A stretch of 64,000 nucleotides of DNA, from NCBI GenBank assembly GCA_963827155.1, contig CAWGZV010000002.1, positions 2,852,001 through 2,916,000 of the forward strand. Direction: 5' to 3'. Source of the DNA: UTCFX2 sp963827155 (GTDB taxonomy: Bacteria > Chloroflexota > Anaerolineae > Anaerolineales > UBA4823). The position numbers were made by a program, and so were the translations under genes. The notes below the pieces were generated by a model. That model did no database searches, was not told the DNA's origin, and saw only the letters and a list, made by a program, of their open reading frames with translations. How positions within the stretch are numbered: position 1 is the first letter of the stretch; each line of letters starts with the position of its first letter. Of the stretch, positions 26,708 through 37,529 are shown piece after piece.

Positions 26708-29700
26708 AAAATCTCTCAGCGTCCACGGATCAACCCGCTTCGCGTTTATCCAAGACATCTCATCCACGCCTTGCTGTATTTGCCGCAGATTTTTGGGAAC
26801 ATGCCTGCCCGATGATCCGGGTGATCCTTCCTGCAAGGCAAAGCGGAGTGGAGATCTTAAAAGGCACAGCGTGGGTGAATGATCAGCTTACCATCGATCC
26901 GAATCAAATCGACTCTGCGGATCTGGTTATGATCACACGCGATTTCCCTCGCTGGCATGCCGAATACCGCCAGGTCGTCGATCGCGCCCGTAAACAGGGC
27001 AAGTGTGTTGTATACGAATTGGACGATCTGCTCCTGGAGCTGCCAAGGGAGCACTCAGATTATGAACATTACCTCCCAACCAACAGCGCCCTCTTGCAGG
27101 CAATTGTTGAGGCTGATGCGGCGCTGGGCGCCACCGAGCCAATCTGCGATTATCTTCGCAAATACAATCCGAACACGGTTTTGTGGGAAAACTACCTGGA
27201 TGACGACCTTTGGGTGTTTAATGCACCAAATCGAGCAAGTTCTGGCGATCCTGTTTGCATCGGATACATGGGCGGGCACAGCCACCAGCCCGATATCGAG
27301 TTGATTTCTCCGGTTTTAGAAGAAATCCTGATCCGCTTTCAAGATAAAGTAAAACTGGTATTCTGGGGTGCGGCGCCCCCATCAAAGCTTTCACAATTTC
27401 CAAATGTCGAATGGCTGCCGGTCGCCTTTGTGGAATATGAAGAATTTGCCCATTATTTTTCGAATCAGAAGTGTGATATTTTCGTCGCACCACTGGCTGA
27501 TAGCCGGTTTAACCGGTGCAAGAGCCACATAAAATACCTGGAATACAGCGCCTTGGGCGTTCCCGGGGTCTTCAGCAAGATCACGCCATATGAAAGCGTC
27601 ATTCAGCACGGCATGAATGGATATCTGGCGTCCGATTCTGAGGATTGGGAAGCGAACCTCATCTCCCTGATCAATGATCCAGAGCTTCGATTTCAGATGG
27701 CAGTAAATGCCCAGGAAGATGTCCGAAACCACTGGTTGCTTTCCAGTCATGCACATCAGTGGGCAGACCTGCTGGGCGGCTTTGCATCTTTAGACCGTGA
27801 CTCTTACAAATCGAGCGGTGCCGAGGGCTGTGGCAAGCCAAATGCTCGAATTCCAACTCGCCCAAAACACCGCGCTCAGAAATAAAATTGAAGATAACGC
27901 CCGTTTGAGTTCGCTTTCTGGTCAGATCGCGGAGAAAAACGGAACAATCCTTGAAATTGAGCGATCTGCTCAGAAGTACGCCGCCCTGTATGAGGATGTT
28001 GTCACCAGTAAGAGCTGGCAAATGATGGAGCGGTTGATCAGGCTGAGGCTAAAACTAATCCCACGCGCAAGTAAACGCGAACGACTGTTTGGAATGATTC
28101 TGCGCCCAATCCTTGTGCTCAGACACACCGGGATTCGCGGTATGAGCCACCAGATTTACATCGAGCTTGAAAATCGAAATAAGCCCAAACTTGCACCCCA
28201 GCCTGGGATCCAATTCTGTTTAATGAGCAGCCCGGTCATGGGTAGCCTGCAGCTCGATCTTCCATCCATAGCAATTATAGTGATCCGGGACCATGAGGTC
28301 AATTCTGTTGATGAAGATGCTGTGATGGAATGGGTGCACAAACAGACTCTTTCGCAGTGCGCCAGAATAATGATCTGGAATCGGCCTTCCCGAACATTTC
28401 ATTGGATTGATTCGCGATCAAACGAGGCAACCGCCGAGAATCTCCCGGAGCTGTTGAGATATGTCCATGAGAAGTATATCTGCATAGCCTCATCCGATTT
28501 GCTTTGCCAGGAAGAAAGCTATCTTGAAGAAAATCTGCTGGCGCTGGAAACCGGGCAGTATGCATTGACCATCAACTTTCGTGGATCACCTGATTTTTCC
28601 AAATTTCATCTGAGCGCAGGTCGACTGCCTGGAAATTACCAAAAACCGCTGTTCCGAATGATTATCCGGAAAGAGTGTGTGCGGGATGAACTGTATTTAG
28701 ATCTTGCCAAATGGAAATCCAATCTTAAATCTATCTCGGAGGCTGGTCAAACCCTTATCCAGCAAGAACCCCATCGCGCTGCCGGGCTGATTATTGATCA
28801 TATGCGAAATCAGGATGATCAGGAGGCGGATATTCCTTTTCAAACGCAAGCGTCTGAGCCGATTCAATTAGTGGATCGGTTTCTGCTCCTCGAAAAACCG
28901 GAACAAAGGCATTTTGAACCGTTCATTCAGCCGTTGGCGCCAATCCGAACTGTAATGAGGGCTCAATCCGCTTCGAGCCCACTGCCGACAGTATTTTTAA
29001 TCCAACCTTTCCTGGCAGTCGGTGGTGCTGAGAAGATCGCCTTGAAAATTATGGAAAAGCTGGCAGATCGGATCCGGTTCGTGGTGCTCACATTCGAGCA
29101 GTTGCTTCCCGAACTTGGAACATCCACAGAGCAATTTCGATCGATCACCCCATACGTTTATGAAGCGGCGGATTTCCTGCCTCCCGAGCTTAACCAGGAT
29201 TTCATGGATTACCTGATCCACCAATTCGATCCCCATGCGATTTATATCGCAAACGGTACGCCGTGGATCTATGAAATCTTTGAGCAGCTTGAAACACCAG
29301 CATCCTTCAATCCGGCTCATCAACCAGGTTTATGATGATCGTGAGGGCTGGATCAATCGTTATGATCCTTCGCTTTTGACCTATCTGGACGCTCATATCG
29401 GCTCTAATCCTAAGATCTGTAATGCCTATCTTCAGAAAGGTGTTCAACCGGAAAAGGTATTCCTGATTGAGAATGGAACTGACCCGCAAGAGCTCGACCC
29501 ATCATGTTATGATCGCGCACGAATAGAGAACTTAAAGATTAAACTAGGTCTCCCTTTCGACAAGAAGGTTGTCACGTTTGCGGCCCGACTAAACCTTCAG
29601 AAACGACCAATGGATTTTATCGAGCTGGCTCGCCGATTTTCAACCGAATCTAAAGTTCAATTCTTAATGGTCGGTGATGGACCGATGTCCCATACAATCG

Positions 29701-30074
29701 ATGAGCAGGTGAATAAAATCGAATTAATAAACCTGCACCGGCTATCTTTCTACCGCCCGATCAACGATATCCTGGCACTCACCGATCTCCTTGTGCTGCC
29801 TTCGGAATTCGAAGGAATGCCAATGATCATCCTAGAAGCTCAAACGATGGGTATACCAGTGGTTGCAACCGGGGTCGGAAATATCCCAGATATCCTTGCA
29901 AGGACTGGAGGAGGCGTGGTCGTTCCCCAGATTGGAGATATCACGGGGCTGATGGCAGGAGTGCAGGATATGCTGGAAAATCCGCCCGATCCAGAGCTGG
30001 TTCGGAGAAGAACAATCGCCCATTTCGATTGGCAGGTGTGTGCCGAGAAATATCTCGTGCCGTTATTGGGCTGA
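26704..30074 (+). CDS. Very long multidomain glycosyltransferase, two frameshifts
   Basis: About 1,120 residues once two single-base shifts are corrected. Residues 1-360 are a GT4-like domain (YELDDLLLELP, GYMGGHSHQPDI, YLEYSALGVPGVFS). A helical, partly coiled-coil stretch follows (NKIEDNARL and on), then a middle region of about 280 residues that I do not recognise. A complete C-terminal GT4 domain begins with IQPFLAVGGAEKIAL and ends with LPSEFEGMPMIILEAQTMG. Shift one lies between 27790 and 27880 and shift two near 29308-29312 (an extra C in ATCCTTC); each needs one base removed. Two separate genes meeting near 27.8 kb cannot be excluded. TTG 26704 overlaps rfbD. The two domains could add successive sugars, perhaps rhamnose. 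Confidence 0.7.
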
Positions 30075-30077
30075 CAA

Positions 30078-31116
30078 ATGCCAGAAATTTCTGTAATTAT
30101 CCCATCCTACAATCACGACTGCTATATCCTTCATGCTGTCAACAGCGTGCTCGATCAGACATTTTCCAACCTTGAGCTGATTGTCGTAGATGATGGATCT
30201 ACGGATCAAACCCTAAAGACCCTATCGACAGTCACAGACCCGAGGCTGAAGGTAATCTCCCAATCCAACCAAGGGGCACATGCTGCCGTCAATCAAGGAC
30301 TTCAACATGCTTCAGGAAAGTACCTCTCCATTTTGAATTCGGATGATTATTATCACCCAGAACGGCTTGGGTTGATGGCTCCTATCCTGGATCAAAATCC
30401 AGGGATTGGATTGGTCTGCTCCCATATCGAAATCGTTAATCGACTCTGACGAAGTTATAGGCATCAAACATGACTACCAGGACTGCGAGCCGTGGCTTTT
30501 GGCAAATCCTGAGCTCAGCTTTCGATCATCCAAAGATTTAATCGATACGATCCACACCGAAAATTATCTTGCCTCCTCTTCGAATTTCTTTTTCTCGCGC
30601 TCATGGCTGGAGAAGGTCGGTGAGTTCCGGCCGCTACAATTCACCCATGATTGGGACTTCGCCCTCCGGATGGTCAGATTTGCTGAGCTCGCCTTGATTA
30701 ACAAACCGCTCTTGAGCTACCGGGTCCATTCGGAAAATACAATTCGAAGCGACCATTTCACCATGATCTTCGAAATCTGCTGGATTCTTGCAGTTCATAT
30801 GCCGGATTTTGTGATGGATGCTTCATTTTTCGAGAAGGCAGCTCCAGAAATTCGGATTGAGCAGCTTCTTCATTCGATTTATACTTACAATTGCGACCGA
30901 GTCTTGAACGTGATGCTGCTCCTGAACCTGCACCGCAATCCAGAACACGCAATGCGTCTTTTGGAGCCATCAAATCCAGAACGGGAAATGTTCATCAGCT
31001 ATATCCAGAAATCTGCCTATCCGACTGCCAACAGCTCAGAGAAGATGATTTCAGTTTCTCCATTTTCACGCATGAAGGCTTCTGCCGTCCGTTTATTCCG
31101 TCAATTTAAGGAATAA
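30078..31116 (+). CDS. Family 2 glycosyltransferase, frameshifted
   Basis: About 345 residues. ISVIIPSYNHDCYILHAV, VVDDGSTDQTL and LNSDDYYHPE define the GT-A fold in the first half. The frame breaks after CSHIEIV: removing one A near 30437-30439 gives EIVIDSDEVIG and the frame continues to the TAA at 31116. FTHDWDFALRM in the second half matches the acceptor region of GT2 enzymes. The stop is 7 bases before the next GT2. Confidence 0.82.
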
Positions 31117-31123
31117 CGCTTAA

Positions 31124-32167
31124 ATGCCATCTCTTAGTGTGATCATGCCATGCCACAACCGAGCTTACGACCTGCATCGGGTATTGGATGCTTATGATAA
31201 TCAGCGCGGCAGCCCAGCTTTTGAATTGATCGCAGTAGACGACGGCTCTACTGATCAAACGCAAGAAATTCTATCGAGTTATAAACCAAAAAACTACGTC
31301 CTGGTCCCTATACGGCAGGAGCAAAACAGAGGCCCTGCGGCTGCAAGAAATAAAGGGATAGCGGTCTCCAGCGCTCCGCTATTGGTCTTCGTTGGAGATG
31401 ATGTCTGCCCTGATCCTTATTTCGTCTCAGGTCATCTTGCAGCCCATCGATACGATCCGCGCCCGGAGACTGCGTTCCTTGGAAAAATTGCCTGGCCCGA
31501 GGATTTACCCATCAATACTGTGATGAAACATATTGAAGGGCTCGGGGCTGAACAATTCAGCTACTACTACCTACGAGATGGAAGGCAGTACGATTTCAGG
31601 CATTTCTATACTGCGAATATATCCATCAAGCGCGATTTACTTGACACCCAAACAAAATGGTTCGACGAAGAATTCCCCTACGCGGTGTTCGAAGATATTG
31701 AGCTTTCATATCGGCTCTCTCAAGCCGGGATGCGGATTATCTACAGCGCCGTGCTCGTCGGCTTTCATTACCATTATCACAACATCTGGACTTTTACCAA
31801 CCGCCATTTTCGGGCTGGTCTGATGGCATGCCAGGTCGCCAGGAAACAGCCGCGCACTACCAGGTACCTGCTTGGCAGAAATTGGAGGATGCACCTGCTG
31901 CAGCTCCGGTTGCGATCAGTTCTTGGCGAAGCGCCAGAACACAGCACTGAAGACCTTGAGGACCAGATGCTCCATGGTGTCAGCCGTTTTGAATGGACGC
32001 CTCATCCACTGCTCGATCGCCTTTATTTACGGCTATTTTCATATTATTATTTTAAAGGGATGATTTTCGGCCTGGTCTCGAACGAGTCTCTCGCCGAAAA
32101 GCTCAGCAATTTGCATGCCAAACGAGCGCTGCCCCCATTGATTTCGCGAGTTTCCAAGTGGGTTTGA
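31124..32167 (+). CDS. Family 2 glycosyltransferase
   Basis: A 347-residue GT2 enzyme. LSVIMPCHNRAYDLHRVL, AVDDGSTDQTQEIL, NRGPAAARNKG and VGDDVCPDP are the donor-site motifs; FEDIELSYRLSQAGM lies in the acceptor half. The last 60 residues contain a short hydrophobic stretch that may touch the membrane. It overlaps the following membrane-protein gene by 10 bases. Confidence 0.86.
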   Translation: MPSLSVIMPCHNRAYDLHRVLDAYDNQRGSPAFELIAVDDGSTDQTQEILSSYKPKNYVLVPIRQEQNRGPAAARNKGIAVSSAPLLVFVGDDVCPDPYFVSGHLAAHRYDPRPETAFLGKIAWPEDLPINTVMKHIEGLGAEQFSYYYLRDGRQYDFRHFYTANISIKRDLLDTQTKWFDEEFPYAVFEDIELSYRLSQAGMRIIYSAVLVGFHYHYHNIWTFTNRHFRAGLMACQVARKQPRTTRYLLGRNWRMHLLQLRLRSVLGEAPEHSTEDLEDQMLHGVSRFEWTPHPLLDRLYLRLFSYYYFKGMIFGLVSNESLAEKLSNLHAKRALPPLISRVSKWV

Positions 32168-35061
32168 ATTTCATCGAAAACAAAGATCCAAGCGAGGCAG
32201 TGGTCCCACGAAAAATATCCACAAAATGGTGGGACGCTCTGGCTGTCATTCTCATCGCCGTCCTGGTTCTTGGGTTCATGTGGCGGGCAGTTTTCCTGAG
32301 ACTGGCGATGGAACCGATTGACAACCTTTACGAGTTAGAGCCCTGGAAGTCTGAACAATCCTCGAGCGGTAAAATCACATCCGAAATCTGGAACCCTGAC
32401 ATGACGGATGAAATCATGCAGGGGTACCCGCAGTCCATTGCAGCAATAACAGCTCGAAAAAATAACGGCTCAATCCTGTGGGATCCTTTCATTTTGACAG
32501 GTATGCCGGCTCTTGCACGCGGGAACCTGGAGAGCAATCCGATTTTTCTTCTGCTCAGTTCTTTTCTGGCGCTTCCTGATGCCCTGAATTGGACCAGGAT
32601 ATTGGGGCTTTTCCTGGCGGGGGTATTCACATTCATTTTTCTTCGCGAACTGGGTTCTGGTATCTTCGGAGCTCTGGTCGCTGGGTTGGCTTTTTCTTTC
32701 AACGCCTATTTAGTCAGCTGGCTCTCGCTGGTCTTTTTTTTCTCGGCAATGATCTGGCTGCCGCTGATTTTTTGGGGAATTGAACGCGCCTATCGCCGGA
32801 AGGATTGGCGTTGGGCTCTTGTTGGTGGATTGGGGTTCACCCTTCAAATACTTTCTGGCAGTATTTTGTTTTCTTTCTTCAGCGCTGTCACGGTGCTCCT
32901 TTTCTATATCTATCGTTCCATATCCGAATGGATTGTCAGCCGCGAACTCAAAAAGGCGTTTACACCACTGCTCCAGACATTGATCGGGCTGGGATTTGGC
33001 GCTCTGCTCGCTGCCCCGCAGCTTTTCTTGGTAATTGAGCTTTATTTTCATTCCAGAAGAGACACCCCAATCGGCGCAGGAAGCTTTCTGGATCCCTGGA
33101 CTCACCTCATCCGCCTGGTCGCCCCACGCATCTATGGGGATAATATCTATGGTCAGGTTTATCAATCGGATTTCAATTTTCCTGAAACCAACCTCTACCT
33201 CGGCATCCTTCCTTTATTCTTTATTATTTTCAGCCTCAAAGGTCCTCATCGGAAAATTGCTTGGGGATTTCTGGTAATCGGGACAATTTCCCTTCTGGCG
33301 GTTTATTCAGCTCCTGTTCGCCAGATTGTTCGTTTTATCTACCCGTTGATGCTCCACACTTTCCCTGGCAGGATTTTCTTTATCGTTGTTTTTTGTTTTT
33401 CAGTCACTGCGGGTCTGGGCGCTGATGCCTTATCCAGGCAACCTCAACGTGTACAGCTTCGCGTCTCTGCGGCATTTGCTGCCCTGCTTTTGCTAATGCT
33501 GTTCTATATTCAAAGCCACCCTGGGGAAGTATTAAAAGGAGAGCCAATTTACCCTGAAAACCTGCGCCTGCCGATGATATTCTTGCTCAGCGCAGCAATG
33601 GTGTTCTTAATTTGGAGCCTGTTTCATAACCCAAATGTTGTCCTTAAGGCGGTTGTATTAATCCTCCTGATCGCTGATCTATTCATTCCAGGAATCAATG
33701 ATAACGCCGCATTTGATCGATCTCTGCTCTACCCACAAACTGAAAGCCTCCAAATATTGCAGCAGTCCATTATCGGAGGCGCCGAACCAGACAGGGTGTT
33801 GCCCATCAATTCCGAGATCGTTCTGCCTGGAAATACATCTGAAGCGTACGGTCTGCAGACAATCACAGGCTACTCTTCTTGGATTTTAGAGCGGTATTCA
33901 GACTATACCTCCATGGCGCAGAGCCGCTATAATTCTTTGAATAAAATCAGTTTTTATAACTGCTGCGACCGCCTCTTGGATGCCTTGAGTGCCAGGTATA
34001 TTTACACCTCCGCAGGCAGACTTCCAGATAGCGCTGGGATCTTGAATTTGCATACTCAGCCTGGAAAGGTAGAGACTATTCCGGAAGTTGAGAATGCAGT
34101 CAGCCCGGTGTTTTGGGAAGTACAGGGAAAGACGCAGGCAGTGCTCTTTGAGACCCCACCATCAAAAATCACCTACCGGCTGGACGCTTTAGATGGGATG
34201 AGTTTTGTCTCGGCGGTTTTCGTTGAACAAGGAAGTCTCGACGAACCGCAGCAAAGTTTGGTTTTTCGAATTAGCACATCTAGAGATGTTTCGGATCAGG
34301 GAGAGATGATTTTTCAGCGAATTATCGCTCCCAGCTCCAATCCTGCTGATCAATCTCCAATCCCAGTTACAATCGACCTCTCTCCATATCATGGCGAGCA
34401 AATCGGTCTCACACTAGAGGCATCGCTGGAAGGAGAAACGGGAACCAGCTCCAGCCTGGCAGGATGGGTCAATCCACGTATTGAAGGATATTCGACTGCA
34501 GCGTTGGAACAAATTTACAGCGGCGCAAATAACATCTATCTTAACCATAAGGCATTCCCCAGAGCATGGATTGTTCATCATATTGTTAAAGTACCTGATG
34601 GAGATATCCAGACTGTAAAGAAATATTTGCGCAATCCGGATTTTAATCTCAGGACCAAAGCGGTTGTCGAAGAACAAATTAAAGCAATTGCAACCGAACG
34701 ATACGCCCCAATCGCAGATGATCTGGCGGATGAAGCGTCCATCATCGAATACTCTTCCGGAAAGGTCATGATCCAGGCAGATCTCGCACAACCCGGATTG
34801 CTGGTGCTTTCCGATATGGTGTATCCTGGCTGGAAGGTGTATGTCGATGGCATCCGTAAGCCTCTGCTGCCTACCAACCTGATCATGCGTGGGGTGGTCC
34901 TGAGTTCAGGCAAACATGAGGTCGTATTCCGCTATTCACCAGACTTGTTTTGGTTAGGCCTGCTCATTTCAATCCTCACATTCGCTGCAGCAGTCGGTTT
35001 GGTCTATCGTTCGATCTTCAAAAACCGATTAAATTATCCGCCGGCTGCCAAGCATTTGTAA
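32158..35061 (+). CDS. YfhO-family polytopic membrane protein
   Basis: A 967-residue protein of the YfhO family. One membrane helix is near the start, a long extracellular loop with NPDMTDEIMQGYP follows, then about eleven more helices to residue 510. A large outer domain of about 400 residues comes next, and a last helix precedes the C terminus. The closing MVYPGWKVYVDG and VVFRYSPDLFW segments are typical. YfhO proteins are GT-C-like and are thought to glycosylate lipoteichoic acid or related polymers outside the membrane. Start GTG 32158 overlaps the GT2 stop. Confidence 0.82.
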   Translation: MGLNFIENKDPSEAVVPRKISTKWWDALAVILIAVLVLGFMWRAVFLRLAMEPIDNLYELEPWKSEQSSSGKITSEIWNPDMTDEIMQGYPQSIAAITARKNNGSILWDPFILTGMPALARGNLESNPIFLLLSSFLALPDALNWTRILGLFLAGVFTFIFLRELGSGIFGALVAGLAFSFNAYLVSWLSLVFFFSAMIWLPLIFWGIERAYRRKDWRWALVGGLGFTLQILSGSILFSFFSAVTVLLFYIYRSISEWIVSRELKKAFTPLLQTLIGLGFGALLAAPQLFLVIELYFHSRRDTPIGAGSFLDPWTHLIRLVAPRIYGDNIYGQVYQSDFNFPETNLYLGILPLFFIIFSLKGPHRKIAWGFLVIGTISLLAVYSAPVRQIVRFIYPLMLHTFPGRIFFIVVFCFSVTAGLGADALSRQPQRVQLRVSAAFAALLLLMLFYIQSHPGEVLKGEPIYPENLRLPMIFLLSAAMVFLIWSLFHNPNVVLKAVVLILLIADLFIPGINDNAAFDRSLLYPQTESLQILQQSIIGGAEPDRVLPINSEIVLPGNTSEAYGLQTITGYSSWILERYSDYTSMAQSRYNSLNKISFYNCCDRLLDALSARYIYTSAGRLPDSAGILNLHTQPGKVETIPEVENAVSPVFWEVQGKTQAVLFETPPSKITYRLDALDGMSFVSAVFVEQGSLDEPQQSLVFRISTSRDVSDQGEMIFQRIIAPSSNPADQSPIPVTIDLSPYHGEQIGLTLEASLEGETGTSSSLAGWVNPRIEGYSTAALEQIYSGANNIYLNHKAFPRAWIVHHIVKVPDGDIQTVKKYLRNPDFNLRTKAVVEEQIKAIATERYAPIADDLADEASIIEYSSGKVMIQADLAQPGLLVLSDMVYPGWKVYVDGIRKPLLPTNLIMRGVVLSSGKHEVVFRYSPDLFWLGLLISILTFAAAVGLVYRSIFKNRLNYPPAAKHL

Positions 35062-35095
35062 TTAGGAATTGTCTTCTCATGATGGGATATTTTTA

Positions 35096-37185
35096 ATGCA
35101 GAATAATGCAAGAAAAGAAACCTCAAAATCAACAATCTTGTTTTGGGTGATCATTACCGCCTTGATCCTCGGAAAACTGTGGTTGACCAGCGCACAGAAA
35201 TTGTGCGCGCTGCCCCACAACCGGCATGACGACCAGCTATTCATCCGGTTGGCTGCCAGTTTAATCCAGGGACAATGGCTTGGGATTTACGACAACCTGA
35301 CTCTCGCGAAAGGCGCAATTTACCCAATCTGGATCGCGCTGTCTTTCTGGCTGGGAGTTCCTCTCGTGCTTGCGCAGCATCTGCTGTACGCCGCAGCCTG
35401 TTTGACTGCTGTCCTGGCGATCAAACCCCTTTTCCGATCATCTCTTGTTCTAATCCCTATCTTCGCGGCGATGCTCTTCAACCCGGTGAGCTTCAGCATC
35501 CTTGAGATGCTCCGGATTGCCAGAGAGGGGATTTATCCGGCACTGACATTGTTTGTCGTTGGCTGCGCTGTGGGTCTCGCAGTACGATTCCGTGGGAGGA
35601 TTCGAGGGATATGGGGGTGGTCAGTTGGGCTGGGACTAGCCATGGCGATGTTCTGGCTAACTCGTGAAGAGGGAATTTGGATTGCACCGGCTCTTGGAGT
35701 CCTGGCGGCGGCATCTCTCTTGACTGTGAAACCAAGAAATGCCAATCAGATTTTGAGGTATGGGCTTGTTTGGTGTACTGCGCTTATTTTTCCAATCGCG
35801 GCGGTTTTGATTGTTTCGAGCATTAATAGAACCCATTATGGGGCTTTTATAAAAACGGAATTTGATTCAAATGCCTTTAAAAAGGCTTATGGCGCATTAA
35901 CCCGGGTAAAAACAGATATTTGGCTACAACACGTACCAGTTTCAAGACAGGCACGTAGAAAGATTTATCGGGTAAGCCCAGTGTTTTCCGAGCTGCGCCC
36001 ATATCTGGAGGGAGAAATCGGCGGGCAGTACGACCAATTTGGCCTAAAGCTGGATGAATACAAAGATGAGATCCAGGGCGGTTGGTTTATGTGGGCGCTG
36101 CGGGACGCGGTCGCTGCAGCGGGATACTATTCATCTGGGAGTTTTCCAGAGGCATATTATTTGAGGCTTGCACAAGAAATTAACAACGCCTGCAGGAAAG
36201 GTCGCCTGGAATGCTACCCAGAGCGCGCATCGATGCTGCCGCCGTGGAACAAAGGGTATTTACTCCCTCTCTGGAAAACACTCCTCGATGGAAGCCAATT
36301 TCTCATTCGTTTCGACAAAGTGAACCTGGTCTGGCCTCAAAAGAGCCTTGGGACTGATGAGGAAACGCGCCTGTATCGTGATATCACCCGGTCCGAGCTT
36401 TGCCAAACTAACGAAGAAACAACCATCAAAGGCTGGACAAGCTCATCGAAGCCAATTGGCAAGATTACCATGCAAGGTTATTTCCAGGAATCCGTCCCTT
36501 TTATTTTCGAAACCGGGCACAGCGCAGCCGCCGAGCAGATCTCGCCGCCTAACAAAGAATTCTGATCAAACCGAGCAAGGAGAGAATTTCAAGATCCGGG
36601 TTCTCTGCCCAATTGCCTGCTATCTTGTCCTCGATCCCGAAGGTGAAGAACCTGTTCGTCTTGAGATCAAGCCTGGGATGAAAAGCCAATGGGGGGAAAC
36701 GTCGGATACGCGGCTGTTCATCGAATCCGTTAACCAAGGATCGATCACACCGGAGCAGGATCAAGTTGACAAAACCCGGATGGCTGTATTAGGAAATATT
36801 ACAAAGATCTATCAAATGCTGATGCCTTTTCTTTTCGTAACGGCAGTGCTCGGTTTCGGATTACTGGCCGGTCATGCGATTAAAATTTAAATCTTTCGAT
36901 CCAATTCTCTGGGTTTCTGCTGCCCTGTTGGTCGCGGTTATCTCCCGCCTGGTGCTCGTCTCGCTGCACGTTGTAACTACTTTTCCAGAGATCACAACAT
37001 TGTATCTCTCCCCAGCTTATCCAATACTGATCTGGTTAATCTGGATGGTTTTGATGGCGTCAATGGACCTTATTTTTCGAACGATTAATCCCAAGAAAAG
37101 ATCAAACATTGCACAAGACGCGGATGAAAGCTCTGAGCGTTTTGGCAGCCCGAAAACTATCTACCCAAATACTCTTTCCGAATGA
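35096..37185 (+). CDS. Unrecognised polytopic membrane protein, two frameshifts
   Basis: I do not recognise the family. About 695 residues result if two single-base shifts are corrected. The first half has seven or eight hydrophobic helices with a cytoplasmic-looking REEGIW between two of them. A soluble part rich in charged residues follows (residues 260-560), and four helices end the protein. Shift one is at 36557-36561 (ACAAAGAATTC, one base too many); shift two is at 36886-36892 (AAATTTAAA, one T too many), giving AIKIKSFDPILWV. Start ATG 35096 is used; TTG 35069 is possible. Its layout recalls GT-C membrane glycosyltransferases, but I see no diagnostic motif. Confidence 0.55.
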
Positions 37186-37529
37186 ATCCGAGACTCTGGA
37201 CAGTTCGGTTTAAGTCTGGTTCGAAACCTAACTCACATATAAAATGGTGGAGCGATTATCTAGTCTCACAAAGTCAGCACTGATAGAAGTCCACAGACCA
37301 TACTTCTGCTTCCTTCATTGTCAACAAGGGGCATAAAGCAGAAATAACGGTCTTCATCTCCTAATCACAAAAACCTATTCCTATTTTTATGCAATGCTCA
37401 GGCTTAATAACTCTAATTCTGAGCAGCTTTCATTTCTGTTAATGTCCTCAAGCGCCAATTCCTGTACAATCGAAATACAAAAGTAGGTGCGATTTATTGG
37501 AATTGTACAATTAATATTGGAGACGGCGC
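37186..37529 (+). other. Intergenic region before the beta-helix genes
   Basis: This 344-base stretch has no credible gene. TGCTCAG at 37395-37401 and CTGAGCA at 37419-37425 form an inverted repeat that could be a weak terminator for the membrane-protein run. Nearer the next gene lie two copies of TGTACAAT, one of them inside a 12-base palindrome. GGAGA at 37519-37523 is the ribosome-binding site of the gene at 37530. Confidence 0.6.
37463..37512 (+). promoter_or_regulatory. Repeated TGTACAAT with palindrome, possible operator
   Basis: TGTACAAT occurs at 37463-37470 and again at 37504-37511. The second copy is part of the perfect palindrome AATTGTACAATT (37501-37512). The copies are 41 bases apart, close to four helical turns, and the second is 18 bases before ATG 37530. 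This is the arrangement expected of a dimeric repressor binding twice. TACAAT could also serve as a -10. Confidence 0.35.
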
